DNA of 64,000 nucleotides from Chromatiaceae bacterium (GTDB lineage Bacteria; Pseudomonadota; Gammaproteobacteria; Chromatiales; Chromatiaceae): NCBI GenBank assembly GCA_024235215.1, contig JACKMU010000002.1, positions 124,001 through 188,000 of the forward strand, in the 5' to 3' direction. How positions within the stretch are numbered: position 1 is the stretch's first letter; each line of letters begins with the position of its first letter. The notes under the pieces were generated by a model that worked only from the letters and a program-made list of their open reading frames with translations, was not told where the DNA came from and searched no databases. The translations under genes and the position numbers were made by a program. Below, in pieces: positions 35,138-44,571 of this stretch.

Positions 35138-36412
35138 TCACTTCAGGCGTTCTATACCCAGGGCTTTGAGAATGTACTTCTCGAACAACGGTTCGGAGGA
35201 ACCATTCTTCATCTTATTGATAAAGTATTTTTCGAAAGCCACCTTGGCCATGTGTACCCACTTACCCTTCTTCATCCAGGAGACGTTACGCGGCGGGATC
35301 TGCGGCATAGCAACAAAAGCAACACCGGTATCACCCATGTCAGCCAGGCAGATGGCGTTCCATGTGCCCTTCTGATCCGGCTCCTTACCCTCGATCGCAT
35401 TCTTGATGTTGTGGACGGTGGCAGTCACCATCGATTCGATCATGTAACCGGTCTTCGGGGTACCGGTGGCCACAGGTGTGGTCTCGACGGGCGGAATGGC
35501 GATACAGACTCCGACAGAATAGATGTTGTGCCACTTGGGGTTGCGCTGATAAGCATCGACCTTGACGAAACCACGCGGATTGACCAAATCTTCGCCAACA
35601 TTCATCACCGGGTCCACGCCTTTGAAAGCCGGCAGCATCATGGAGTACTTGAACGGCAACTCATGTTCCTTGGCCACTTCGCCTTTGTCGTTAAGCTCGG
35701 TCACATGCATCTTGCCGGCCTCGACCTTGGTCACCTTAGCATTGCAGATCCACTTGATGTGGTGCTGACGCAACTCGGACTCGAGCATGCCCTTGGAGTC
35801 TCCCACACCGCCCAGCCCCAGGTGCCCGATATACGGCTCGGAGGTGACGAAGGTCATCGGCACCTTGTCGCGAATCTTGCGCCTGCGCAGGTCGGTGGCA
35901 TAGATGAAGGCGGTCTCATAGGCCGGACCGAAGCAGGAAGCGCCCTGCACGGCACCGACGATCAACGGACCGGGGTTGTTCACAAAGTTCTGCCAGTCGG
36001 CATAAGCCGTTTCAGCATGATCGGTAGTACAAACCGAGTGGGTGTGACCACCGTGGGGGCCGAGACCCTCCACCTCCTCAAATGCCAGTTTCGGGCCGGT
36101 GGCAATGACCAGATAATCGTACCGCAGGCTGCTGCCATCCTGCAGTACCAGGGTGTTCTCATCAGGCTTGAGCTCGGTCACCGCCTGGGCGACCAGTTTG
36201 ATCTCCTTCTTGGCCAGGTAGGACCCGAGCGGGAAGGTGATCTCCTTACGGCTGCGCCAGCCCACGGCTACCCAAGGGTTGGAGGGAGTGAAGCTGAAAT
36301 GGTCGGAGTTATTGACCACGGTGATGGTGTGCTCGCTCCCCAGTGCATCACGAAAATCGTAAGCGGATGGAAGACCACCGATACCTGCACCCATAATGAC
36401 AATATGCGCCAT
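35138..36412 (-). CDS. sqr: Sulfide:quinone oxidoreductase
   Basis: A 424-residue flavoprotein that oxidises sulfide to polysulfide or sulfur and passes electrons to the quinone pool at the membrane. The FAD-binding start is VIMGAGIGGLPSAYDF. The three redox cysteines of the family are present: Cys128 (HSVCTTDH), Cys160 (QGASCFGPAYE) and Cys355 (AICLADMGD), matching the positions of Cys128, Cys160 and Cys356 in the A. ferrooxidans enzyme. There is no signal peptide. A strong ribosome site (AAGGAGGGG) precedes the ATG, and a terminator follows. It is a stand-alone gene. It implies that the organism meets sulfide, as an energy source or for detoxification. Flavocytochrome c flavoproteins are related, but the cysteine set and lack of an export signal favour SQR. 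Confidence 0.9.
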   Translation of the reverse strand: MAHIVIMGAGIGGLPSAYDFRDALGSEHTITVVNNSDHFSFTPSNPWVAVGWRSRKEITFPLGSYLAKKEIKLVAQAVTELKPDENTLVLQDGSSLRYDYLVIATGPKLAFEEVEGLGPHGGHTHSVCTTDHAETAYADWQNFVNNPGPLIVGAVQGASCFGPAYETAFIYATDLRRRKIRDKVPMTFVTSEPYIGHLGLGGVGDSKGMLESELRQHHIKWICNAKVTKVEAGKMHVTELNDKGEVAKEHELPFKYSMMLPAFKGVDPVMNVGEDLVNPRGFVKVDAYQRNPKWHNIYSVGVCIAIPPVETTPVATGTPKTGYMIESMVTATVHNIKNAIEGKEPDQKGTWNAICLADMGDTGVAFVAMPQIPPRNVSWMKKGKWVHMAKVAFEKYFINKMKNGSSEPLFEKYILKALGIERLK

Positions 36413-37031
36413 AACAACCCCTCCTTACATGAACAAACAGCTGCTGACTGATACTTATATTGAGATCGGCGGTGATTAAGGCATTAATTGTGCCATAAAC
36501 ACAATGTGCAGTCAGTATACGATCTGGTTGCATGGGGAGTGTTCGAACCACCCCGATGGGCATCCAGACTACGTCTCGCTTCACGCCGACCGCCAATAAA
36601 ATACGCTCTTTTTGGTTCCCCGGAAATCCGTCTCAGCGCGTCACCAACCGGGTCATCACAGACCAGCAGCATGAGCTCGGTTCTGGTTCCCACTCAGCAC
36701 TCTCCTGATCCCCTGACACACGATCGAGGTAAAACGGTGACCGTACGCTATATCCGAGCACGCTCAGTCCGAGTGCATCCGTACTCTATTCGCGTTTGGA
36801 TTGCTATTGCCGCTCCCACAACCGCCAACACGTCAGGCATGCTCTCACACCTGTCAATCGGCTCAGTCACTTCCTGTCATTAAAGAGAGTCGGCGACAAG
36901 CCGTTACATCTTCCATGGGAAATAAAGGCCATGCCGGGCAGAGCCGGAGGAACCCGCACGGAGACCCTCCAGCCATCACTCGTGAATCAGCCAAAACAAC
37001 ACAACGCGCCAACTGGAGCTGGATTGGTTAT
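36413..37031. other. Divergent promoter region between sqr and the TonB receptor operon
   Basis: About 620 bases. The frame of the TonB receptor stays open to 36801, but the extra residues (rich in Pro, Gln, Ser, Arg) look non-coding and precede the signal peptide. It should contain both divergent promoters. I could not pick a convincing one, and no Fur-type box was found here. Confidence 0.4.
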
Positions 37032-39062
37032 ATGTTACAACTTATTAAAAATGTGGGGTATTTATATCTTTCCGCTGCTGAACTGTTGGTGCTTGGCAAC
37101 CTCATGATTCACCCTGTCGCCGCTACTGCGGGAGACGAAACCGACGACCTGCTGGACCTGCCCCTGGAAACCCTGATGTCGATGGAGGTCACCTCCGTAT
37201 CCAAGCGCCTGCAGAAGTTCTTTGAAACCGCCGCCGCCATACATGTAATCACCGCTGAAGATATCCGGCGCTCAGGGGTGACCCATATTGCCGAAGCGCT
37301 GCGCCTGGCACCAGGCCTGCAGGTGGCGCGCATAGACGCCAACAACTGGTCCGTCAGCAGCCGCGGCTTCGGCGGTCTCTGGTCCAACAAGCTGTTGGTA
37401 CTGGTGGATGGCCGCAGCATCTACAGTCCAACCTATTCCGGCGTCTACTGGAGCGCCCATGGCCTGATGCTGGAGGATGTGGAGCGAATCGAGGTCATTC
37501 GCGGACCAGGCGCCACCCTGTGGGGATCCAACGCGGTCAACGGCATTATCAACATCATTACCCGGAACGTCGCCGACACACATGGCGGGCTGCTGACCGT
37601 CCGATCCGGTAACAAGGAAAAAGCCGTCGCCAGTCTGCGTTATGGCGGTGCCGTGGGGGATCTGGCACATGGCCGCGCCTACCTGCGTTACACCTCCAGG
37701 GATGATCAGTACGATCCTGTCCGTGAGACGGCTGCCGTAGACGGATGGGATTCCCGCGAAGCCGGCTTCCGCGTGGACGGCGATACCGAAACGGGTCACA
37801 GCTGGACATTGCAGGGGGATGTTTTTGCCATGAAGGGTACCGAGCGGTTCGAGGAAATCGCGTCACCGGTACCGCCCTACACCCTCACTGACGTGGGCTC
37901 AGTGGATTCCAGAGGCTGGAACCTGCTGGGACGCTGGACCCATCGCTGGCTGTCCGGTGGTGAAAGCACCCTGCAGTTTTACCTGGACCATGTGGATCGG
38001 GAACAGGATGTGCTGTCCCAGGAGACCGATATCCTGGATATCGATTTTCAGCATCAGCCGACTGCCACCGGCCGTCACAACCTGCTGTGGGGATTGGGTC
38101 TGCGCCACATCAGGCAGGATTTCGACAACAGCTTCGGCGTATCGGTAAACCCGACCCACCATGAAGAGATTCTGGTCAGTGGATTCTTACAGGATGAGAT
38201 CACCCTGGTACCCGACCAGTTGCGTCTTACCATAGGCTCCAAATTCGAACACAATGAGCAGACCGGTTTCGAGATCCAACCCAGTGTCCGGCTGTCTTGG
38301 ATGCCCAGCGAGCGGTTCACCCTGTGGGCGGCACTCTCCCGTGCCGTGCGCACACCCTCGCGCATCGAGACCCGCGGCCACATCGTGCAGGCTGTCTTTC
38401 CCACCGGCCCCTTCCCCGCACCCCTGGCGGAAATCGCCGTCGACGGTGACCCCGAGTTGAATGCCGAGGTATTGCTTGCCCATGAACTGGGATTTCGCTA
38501 TCAGGCGGAAAACGGGCTGGCCCTGGATCTCGCACTGTTCTACAACCGTTACCGCGAACTGCTCACCATGGTGGGAACCGGTGCCGGCTCCTCCCGGTTC
38601 GCCAATGACCTCGAAGGCAGTTCCTCCGGACTGGAACTCTCACTGGACTGGTGGCCTACCCCGAATTGGCATTTGCAGGCCGCGCATACCCTGCTGCGTG
38701 TCGACCTGGACCCCGGCGATGATCCGTTCACTACCCGCATAGCCAGAATGCAGGAAGGCGAGAGCCCACGGCATCAGACCAGTCTACGATCCGGATGGAA
38801 CCTGGGAAGGGAGTGGGATCTGGATCTGTGGTTGTATCGGGTCGGCGCTATCAGGGATCTGTCTTTTACCCCGCCCGACCGAGTGGACGCCTACACCAGT
38901 CTCAATATCAACCTGGCCTGGCACCCTACATCAAACCTGTCGGTCTCGCTGACCGGCAGGGACCTGCTGGATGAGCGCAAGCCCGAGTACAACCCCGGCT
39001 CCTACCTGCCCCCGGCGGAGATTGAGCGCTCCATCCACCTCGGCCTGAATTGGAAATTTTGA
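37032..39062 (+). CDS. TonB-dependent outer-membrane receptor
   Basis: An outer-membrane receptor of about 676 residues from ATG 37032, chosen because a signal peptide (MLQLIKNVGYLYLSAAELLV, continuing to VAATA) follows directly; ATG 36915 and an in-frame start at 36801 are longer alternatives. A plug domain comes first (SVSKRLQKFFETAAAIHVIT, GLWSNKLLVLVDGRSIYSP, VERIEVIRGPGATLWGSNAV, GIINIITR). A beta-barrel ends in HLGLNWKF with a terminal aromatic residue. The plug resembles that of small-molecule and vitamin-type receptors, and no iron-box is seen upstream. It heads an operon with a YfiR-like protein and a sensor kinase, and overlaps the YfiR frame, which suggests a sensing role as well as, or instead of, uptake. 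Confidence 0.85.
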   Translation: MLQLIKNVGYLYLSAAELLVLGNLMIHPVAATAGDETDDLLDLPLETLMSMEVTSVSKRLQKFFETAAAIHVITAEDIRRSGVTHIAEALRLAPGLQVARIDANNWSVSSRGFGGLWSNKLLVLVDGRSIYSPTYSGVYWSAHGLMLEDVERIEVIRGPGATLWGSNAVNGIINIITRNVADTHGGLLTVRSGNKEKAVASLRYGGAVGDLAHGRAYLRYTSRDDQYDPVRETAAVDGWDSREAGFRVDGDTETGHSWTLQGDVFAMKGTERFEEIASPVPPYTLTDVGSVDSRGWNLLGRWTHRWLSGGESTLQFYLDHVDREQDVLSQETDILDIDFQHQPTATGRHNLLWGLGLRHIRQDFDNSFGVSVNPTHHEEILVSGFLQDEITLVPDQLRLTIGSKFEHNEQTGFEIQPSVRLSWMPSERFTLWAALSRAVRTPSRIETRGHIVQAVFPTGPFPAPLAEIAVDGDPELNAEVLLAHELGFRYQAENGLALDLALFYNRYRELLTMVGTGAGSSRFANDLEGSSSGLELSLDWWPTPNWHLQAAHTLLRVDLDPGDDPFTTRIARMQEGESPRHQTSLRSGWNLGREWDLDLWLYRVGAIRDLSFTPPDRVDAYTSLNINLAWHPTSNLSVSLTGRDLLDERKPEYNPGSYLPPAEIERSIHLGLNWKF

Positions 39063-39076
39063 ATAGAGACGGTTGC

Positions 39077-39658
39077 GTGAACTTGCTGTTTCCAATATGG
39101 AACTGCCGTAGCGGCGCAGTCCGGTTTTCGCTCTGGCTGATACTGTGCCTGCTCTGCTCAGGCAGCAAGGCCGTGTATGCAGCACCACCCGACACCAGCC
39201 AGGAGTCCCGTTTGAAAACCGCACTGATCTACAAACTGACCAAGTTTGTCACCTGGCCGGAGAGGAGTGCAGGCATGGCTCCCATGTTTGTGCTGTGCGT
39301 GATGGGAGGTGAGGAGATGCATGACGCGTTGCAGGTGCTGGAGAATCGCCAGGTCAACAACCGGTCCATACGACTGCTGTTCCTGGATTCGGCAGAGCAG
39401 GAAATGGAACAGTGTCAGCTGGTCTATTTTTCCCGCAATGGCCGGGCGAGGATCGCTACCTACCTTGGTCGCCTGCGCGACAGCGCCACGCTCACCGTGG
39501 GTGACGCTGAGGGGTTCGCCGGTGACGGCGGCATGGTGGAGATCACCCAGCACGGCCGACGGCTGGGCTTCGATATCAATCTGTCTTCGGCGAAACGCTC
39601 CGGTCTGAGCCTGGCCGCGCCGCTGTTAGATCTGGCCAACATCGTTGAGGCACCATGA
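39077..39658 (+). CDS. YfiR-like periplasmic regulator (DUF4154)
   Basis: A periplasmic protein of about 193 residues from GTG 39077; TTG 39050 is an upstream alternative overlapping the receptor. A signal peptide (SLWLILCLLCSGSKAVYA) precedes SRLKTALIYKLTKFVTWPER, the hallmark of YfiR/DUF4154 proteins. Two cysteines (FVLCVMGG and MEQCQLVYF) may form the disulfide known in YfiR, and the rest matches the YfiR pattern (SATLTVGDAEGFAGDGGMVEI, IGFDINL-like end). In Pseudomonas, YfiR represses the diguanylate cyclase YfiN through its periplasmic CHASE8 domain. Here the next gene overlaps by 4 bases and begins with a CHASE8-like sensor, so the same pairing is likely. Confidence 0.85.
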   Translation: MNLLFPIWNCRSGAVRFSLWLILCLLCSGSKAVYAAPPDTSQESRLKTALIYKLTKFVTWPERSAGMAPMFVLCVMGGEEMHDALQVLENRQVNNRSIRLLFLDSAEQEMEQCQLVYFSRNGRARIATYLGRLRDSATLTVGDAEGFAGDGGMVEITQHGRRLGFDINLSSAKRSGLSLAAPLLDLANIVEAP

Positions 39659-42600
39659 ACATGATCAACTACCTGAGCAAACGTTTCTGGAGTCTTGGCA
39701 TCGGCCCCAAGATCCGCCTGATCGTGCTGCTGGTATCGGCAGTGTTGTTATTGATTGCCTCTACGGTGAATGTGTTGTTGGAGATTCAGACCTACCGCAA
39801 CTTTACCGTGGAACATCTGCTGGCCACGGCACGCATGGTCGGCTCCAACTCCACCGCTGCGCTCAGCTTCGACGACCGGGATACCGCCCGGCGCCTGCTG
39901 ACCGGCTTGAATACCGTGCCCACCATCCTTAGTGTCACCCTGTTGCAGGCCGATGGCACCGTGTTCGCCCGCTACCAGCAGCAGTTCGAAGATAAAACGG
40001 CCAGTCAGCTGGAGGATCACGCCTGGTTAACCGACAACATCAGCACCGGTGGTACTTTCTACCGGTTCGACCAGGATGACCTGGATATCCTGGTGCCTGT
40101 CCTGCTGGAGGGTGAGGTAATAGGCCACGTCCACCTGGAAGGGGGCCTGGCACCGCTGAACCGGCAGATCCTGACCCTGGTGGCGTTGTCCGCCGGGTCG
40201 ATCCTGGTACTCATGGCGCCCCTCGCCTGGCTGTCACTGCGCATCCAGCAACGCATGGCCGGTCCCATCGAACGCCTCTCCGATGGGATGAAACGTATCG
40301 GTGAGACCCAGGACTACAGTCTGCGCCTGCCACCTTCGGATGATGACGAAGTGGGCCATCTGCTGCGCGGGTTCAACACCATGCTGGACCAGATCGAGGA
40401 GCGCGACCGCCAGCTGATGCAGCATCGACAGGAACTTGAAGACAAGGTAAAGGAACGCACCGCCGACCTGGAACAGGCCAAGGATGCGGCGGAAGCGGGC
40501 AGCCGGGCCAAAAGCGAGTTCCTGGCCACCATGAGCCATGAGATCCGTACGCCGATGAACGGAGTACTCGGCATGACCGAACTGCTGCTGGAGACTGATC
40601 TCAAACCCCGCCAGCGCCACCTTGCGCAGACTGCCTATCGTTCTGCCGAATCCCTGCTGGAGGTGATCAACAACATCCTGGACTTCTCCAAAATCGAGGC
40701 CGGCAAGCTGCACTTGCGCACTGCCAACTTCAACTTACGCCAAATACTGGAGGATACGCTGGAACTGGTGGCTGACCTGGCCAATCGCAAACAACTGGAA
40801 CTGGTTTCGGACCTGCCGCTGGAGATTCCGGACACCGTGCATGCCGACGCCACGCGGCTGCGCCAGATACTGATCAACCTGTTGAGCAATGCGATCAAAT
40901 TCACCAATCAGGGAGAAGTCCGCCTGGGCCTGCACGTGGAACCACTGGGCAGCAAGCGGGCCAGGCTCTCCTTCAGTGTCAGTGATACGGGCGTCGGCAT
41001 TCCATCCGACAAGCTGGCACAGATCTTCGACGCGTTCGTTCAGGTGGACGGCTCCAGTACCCGCGCCTATGGAGGTACCGGTCTGGGACTGGCCATCACA
41101 CGTCGGCTGGTCGAGCTGATGAACGGCCGGATCCTGGTGGAGAGTGAACCCCAGCGGGGTACCCGCTTCAGTTTCAGCATCGACGTGGCAATCGTGAACG
41201 GGCTGGCCAGAAAGCTACCCGACGTGGCCGCTCTGGCGGGTGTGCGTATCCTGATCGTGGACGATCATCCCACCAACCGGGAGATATTGCGCAACCAGGT
41301 GCAAGCCTGGCGGATGCGGGACACCTCGGTGGACGGCGCCACCCCGGCCCTGGAGCGCCTGCATCAGGCAGCGGCGGACGGTGACCCCTTCCGGGTGGCT
41401 CTGGTGGATTGGCACATGCCGGACATCGACGGTATGACGCTGGCACGACGTATCCAGGCGGAGCCCAAGTTCCGAGCCCTGCGCGTGGTGATACTGAGTT
41501 CCGCCAGTTTCGATGATGCGACCGACACCCGGGGGGCTGGTGTAGACCGCCTGCTGAACAAACCGGTACGGCAGAAACAGCTGCTGGACTGTCTGCGCAG
41601 CGTGCTGGAAACGAGTCCTTCCACGCCGGTAAATTCGGACGAGGTCGACAGAAGCGGTCAGCTCGCGGGTCGGGTGCTTCTGGCAGAGGACAATCCGGTG
41701 AATCAGGAAGTCGCCCGCATGATGCTGGCTTCTCTGGGTCTGCAGGTTGTCACCGTCGAGGACGGCGTCAAGGCGGTAGAGTCTGTCAATAACGGGAAGT
41801 ATGACCTGGTGCTGATGGATTGCCACATGCCCAACCTGGATGGATTCGCTGCCAGCCGCAAGATCCGTTCCCGTGAGGAGCGTGCTGGTGAGAAGAGACA
41901 TGTGCCAATCATCGCACTCACAGCGGATGTGCAGAAGGGGATCGTGGAGCGTTGCCGGGAAGCCGGTATGGACGATTACCTGAGCAAGCCGTTCAAGCAG
42001 AGGGAGCTACTGACGACACTACGCCGCTGGCTGCCGGAGCTGGAAGAGACCGTTGCAACGCCGGGGACCGGAGAAACGGACGGTGCGCTGGTGCAGCCGA
42101 CCATCCTGAATAGCGCGCAACTGGACAATCTGCGCTCCGTCAGCGTCGAGCTGCTGCAGCGGGCGGCCAAAGCCTACCTGGATTCCGCTCCAGGACAGCT
42201 GCGCCAGCTGCACGCCTACCTGGAGCAACTGGACCGCCCACACCTGCGTCAGGTGGCGCATTCACTGAAATCCAGCAGCGCCAATCTGGGGGCGACCGAA
42301 CTGTCCGCCCTGTGCCGTACATTGGAAGCGGAGTCGGAAGCAGCGGATGTCGATCGTCTGGCATTTCTGCTGGCGTCGATGGAGGCCGAACTGCCCGGCG
42401 TGTTGAAGGCGCTCAGGCAACTGACCGGAGAGCCGGTGCCAGACGCGGGTACGGCAGCCGTCACAGCCAACGCGCAGCCACGGGTATTACTGGTAGACGA
42501 TGACCCCAGCTTCCTGTTGCTGCATGGCGTGGCACTGCGTGCTTCCGGCTTCGACGTCACTACAGTGGACAACGGTGCCGACGCGCTGCTGGAAGTACGG

Positions 42601-44571
42601 CGTGCACCGCCGGAGATCGTGCTGCTGGACGCGGTCATGCCGGAACCCGATGGCTTTGAAGTCTGCCGGCGCATGCATGCACTGCCGGAAATGGAGGACG
42701 TGCCAATCATGATGCTCACCGGGCTGGATGACGCCAGCTCGGTCGAACGGGCTTTCGATTTTGGCGCCACGGGATTTGCGATCAAGCCGGTCAATCTCTC
42801 CCTGCTCATCCACCAGCTGCGTTTCATACTGCGCTCCAGCCGCACAGCAGCAGAACTGCGCGACGAACGGCAGCGGTTGGAAACAGCGCAACGGCTGGCG
42901 GGGCTGGGTTACTGGCGCTGGCAGTCGAAAACGGACAGTCTGCAAATGTCGCAACAACTGGCGAGCATGTGCGGTGCTGCGGAGGATGAGTCGGAATGGA
43001 ACCTGAGCGCCCTGCTCGACTTCGTTCACCCGGAGGACCGCAACCGTGTTCGCAATTCCATTCACTACGCCCTGGAACAAGGATGGGCGCACTCCTCTGA
43101 GTTTCGCCTGATCGACTCCGATGGTGAGGTTCTCGAGGTGCATCAGGAACTGGACGTACAGAGCGGTGCGGGCGTCAGTGTGGTTACCGGTACTGTGCTG
43201 GACGTGACTCACCGGAAAGCGGCGGAGAACCAGATTCGGCAACTCGCCTATTTCGACAGCCTGACCGGACTCATCAGCCGCACCTATTTTCTCCAGCGCC
43301 TGGAAGAGACCGTGAAGGCCATGTACCGCAAGGAGGGGAGCTTCGCCCTGCTCTATTTTGACCTGGATGGTTTCAAGGACGTCAACGACAGCTTCGGACA
43401 CGATGCGGGTGACCGGCTGCTCAAGATAGTGGCTCAGCGCCTGCGAGAGGTGATCCGGGAGTCCGACTTCGTGGCACGCCTGGGTGGGGACGAATACTGT
43501 ATGGTAGTGAACACTGCCGAGGACCAGTTTGATGCCGCCGAGGTAGCCGACCGCTGTCTGGCCGCCATCAATGCTGAAGTGAGTATCGGGGTTCATGTGC
43601 TGCATCCCCAGGTCAGCCTGGGGATCGCCCAGTTCCCTACGGATGGGGATACATCGCAGACACTGCTCAAGGCCGCTGACAGCGCGATGTACGCTGCCAA
43701 GGAGTCAGGTAAGAACTGCTACGCATTCTATAGCCCCGAGATGACGGCCCGCGCCCGGGAACGCCTGGCACTCGAACAAGGATTGCGCGTCGCGATGGAG
43801 GAGGGTCAGTTCGAACTGCACTACCAACCGCAGGTGTCCCTTGCCTCCGGCAGGGTGGAGGGTGTGGAGGCATTGGTGCGTTGGCGCCACCCGGAACGCG
43901 GTTTACTCATGCCGGGTGGGTTCATCCCGGTACTGGAACGCATCGGCCTGATACAACGGCTGGGCAGGTGGATCCTCGAGGAAGCGACGCGTCAGGCCGC
44001 AGCCTGGCAGGCTGCGGGGCTCCCCGCAATTCGCATGTCAGTGAACATCTCGCCGCTGCACTTCCGTGATCCCAAACTGATTGCCGAGGTCGCCCTGGTC
44101 CTGGAGAAGAGCGGGCTCTCGCCCGGACTGCTGGAGTTGGAGGTCACTGAAAGTGCGGTTCAGACGGCCAGTGAGGCCGCCGTTGTCATGGGTGAATTAC
44201 GGCAACTGGGTGTCCGGCTGGCCATCGATGACTTCGGTACCGGCTATTCATCACTGGGTTCGCTGAAATCACTACCCATCGACACCCTCAAGATAGATCG
44301 TCTATTCATACAGGACATGCTCAACAACAGCGAGGATGCTATGCTGCTGGGCACGATGGTAGCCCTGGCTCAGGCCCTGCGTTACCTGGTGGTGGCGGAG
44401 GGCGTGGAAGAGGCACGTCAGGTTCTGGCGCTGGAAGGTTTCGGTTGTGACGTCGTGCAGGGCTACTATTTCAGCCGGCCGGTCGCGGCGGACGACCTGC
44501 CACCCTTACTGCACAGGGACTTTCATCCCGCCTGGGACAATCCGCATCCACGGCGAGCCGCAGAACCATGA
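39655..44571 (+). CDS. Giant CHASE8-HAMP hybrid histidine kinase with REC-REC-HPT-REC-PAS-GGDEF-EAL
   Basis: A 1638-residue inner-membrane signalling protein. In order: TM1 (about residues 20-42), a CHASE8-like periplasmic domain (RNFTVEHLLATARMVGSNST, ALSFDDRDTARRLL), TM2 (about 168-190), HAMP, HisKA with His295 (FLATMSHEIRTPMN), and HATPase (about 400-510). Then come REC1 (Asp585), REC2 (Asp722), an HPT domain with His869 (VAHSLKSSSANLGA), REC3 (Asp992), PAS (about 1075-1187), GGDEF (GGDEY near 1277) and EAL (about 1380-1635). The cyclase half has the inhibitory site RESD five residues before GGDEY, and the EAL half keeps EALVRWRHP and DDFGTGYSSL. It thus carries a complete phosphorelay and both making and breaking modules for cyclic di-GMP. 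Whether net output is synthesis or breakdown cannot be read. It overlaps both neighbours by 4 bases. Confidence 0.92.
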   Translation: MNMINYLSKRFWSLGIGPKIRLIVLLVSAVLLLIASTVNVLLEIQTYRNFTVEHLLATARMVGSNSTAALSFDDRDTARRLLTGLNTVPTILSVTLLQADGTVFARYQQQFEDKTASQLEDHAWLTDNISTGGTFYRFDQDDLDILVPVLLEGEVIGHVHLEGGLAPLNRQILTLVALSAGSILVLMAPLAWLSLRIQQRMAGPIERLSDGMKRIGETQDYSLRLPPSDDDEVGHLLRGFNTMLDQIEERDRQLMQHRQELEDKVKERTADLEQAKDAAEAGSRAKSEFLATMSHEIRTPMNGVLGMTELLLETDLKPRQRHLAQTAYRSAESLLEVINNILDFSKIEAGKLHLRTANFNLRQILEDTLELVADLANRKQLELVSDLPLEIPDTVHADATRLRQILINLLSNAIKFTNQGEVRLGLHVEPLGSKRARLSFSVSDTGVGIPSDKLAQIFDAFVQVDGSSTRAYGGTGLGLAITRRLVELMNGRILVESEPQRGTRFSFSIDVAIVNGLARKLPDVAALAGVRILIVDDHPTNREILRNQVQAWRMRDTSVDGATPALERLHQAAADGDPFRVALVDWHMPDIDGMTLARRIQAEPKFRALRVVILSSASFDDATDTRGAGVDRLLNKPVRQKQLLDCLRSVLETSPSTPVNSDEVDRSGQLAGRVLLAEDNPVNQEVARMMLASLGLQVVTVEDGVKAVESVNNGKYDLVLMDCHMPNLDGFAASRKIRSREERAGEKRHVPIIALTADVQKGIVERCREAGMDDYLSKPFKQRELLTTLRRWLPELEETVATPGTGETDGALVQPTILNSAQLDNLRSVSVELLQRAAKAYLDSAPGQLRQLHAYLEQLDRPHLRQVAHSLKSSSANLGATELSALCRTLEAESEAADVDRLAFLLASMEAELPGVLKALRQLTGEPVPDAGTAAVTANAQPRVLLVDDDPSFLLLHGVALRASGFDVTTVDNGADALLEVRRAPPEIVLLDAVMPEPDGFEVCRRMHALPEMEDVPIMMLTGLDDASSVERAFDFGATGFAIKPVNLSLLIHQLRFILRSSRTAAELRDERQRLETAQRLAGLGYWRWQSKTDSLQMSQQLASMCGAAEDESEWNLSALLDFVHPEDRNRVRNSIHYALEQGWAHSSEFRLIDSDGEVLEVHQELDVQSGAGVSVVTGTVLDVTHRKAAENQIRQLAYFDSLTGLISRTYFLQRLEETVKAMYRKEGSFALLYFDLDGFKDVNDSFGHDAGDRLLKIVAQRLREVIRESDFVARLGGDEYCMVVNTAEDQFDAAEVADRCLAAINAEVSIGVHVLHPQVSLGIAQFPTDGDTSQTLLKAADSAMYAAKESGKNCYAFYSPEMTARARERLALEQGLRVAMEEGQFELHYQPQVSLASGRVEGVEALVRWRHPERGLLMPGGFIPVLERIGLIQRLGRWILEEATRQAAAWQAAGLPAIRMSVNISPLHFRDPKLIAEVALVLEKSGLSPGLLELEVTESAVQTASEAAVVMGELRQLGVRLAIDDFGTGYSSLGSLKSLPIDTLKIDRLFIQDMLNNSEDAMLLGTMVALAQALRYLVVAEGVEEARQVLALEGFGCDVVQGYYFSRPVAADDLPPLLHRDFHPAWDNPHPRRAAEP

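Noticed and set aside
35078..36451. A 457-codon open frame antisense to sqr
   Set aside because: It mirrors a gene whose catalytic cysteines are all present and has no family features; its His/Gly/Leu-rich sequence is typical of a shadow frame.
36801..37031. A longer N-terminus for the TonB receptor
   Set aside because: The extra 77 residues are low-complexity and precede a normal signal peptide, which would then be internal.
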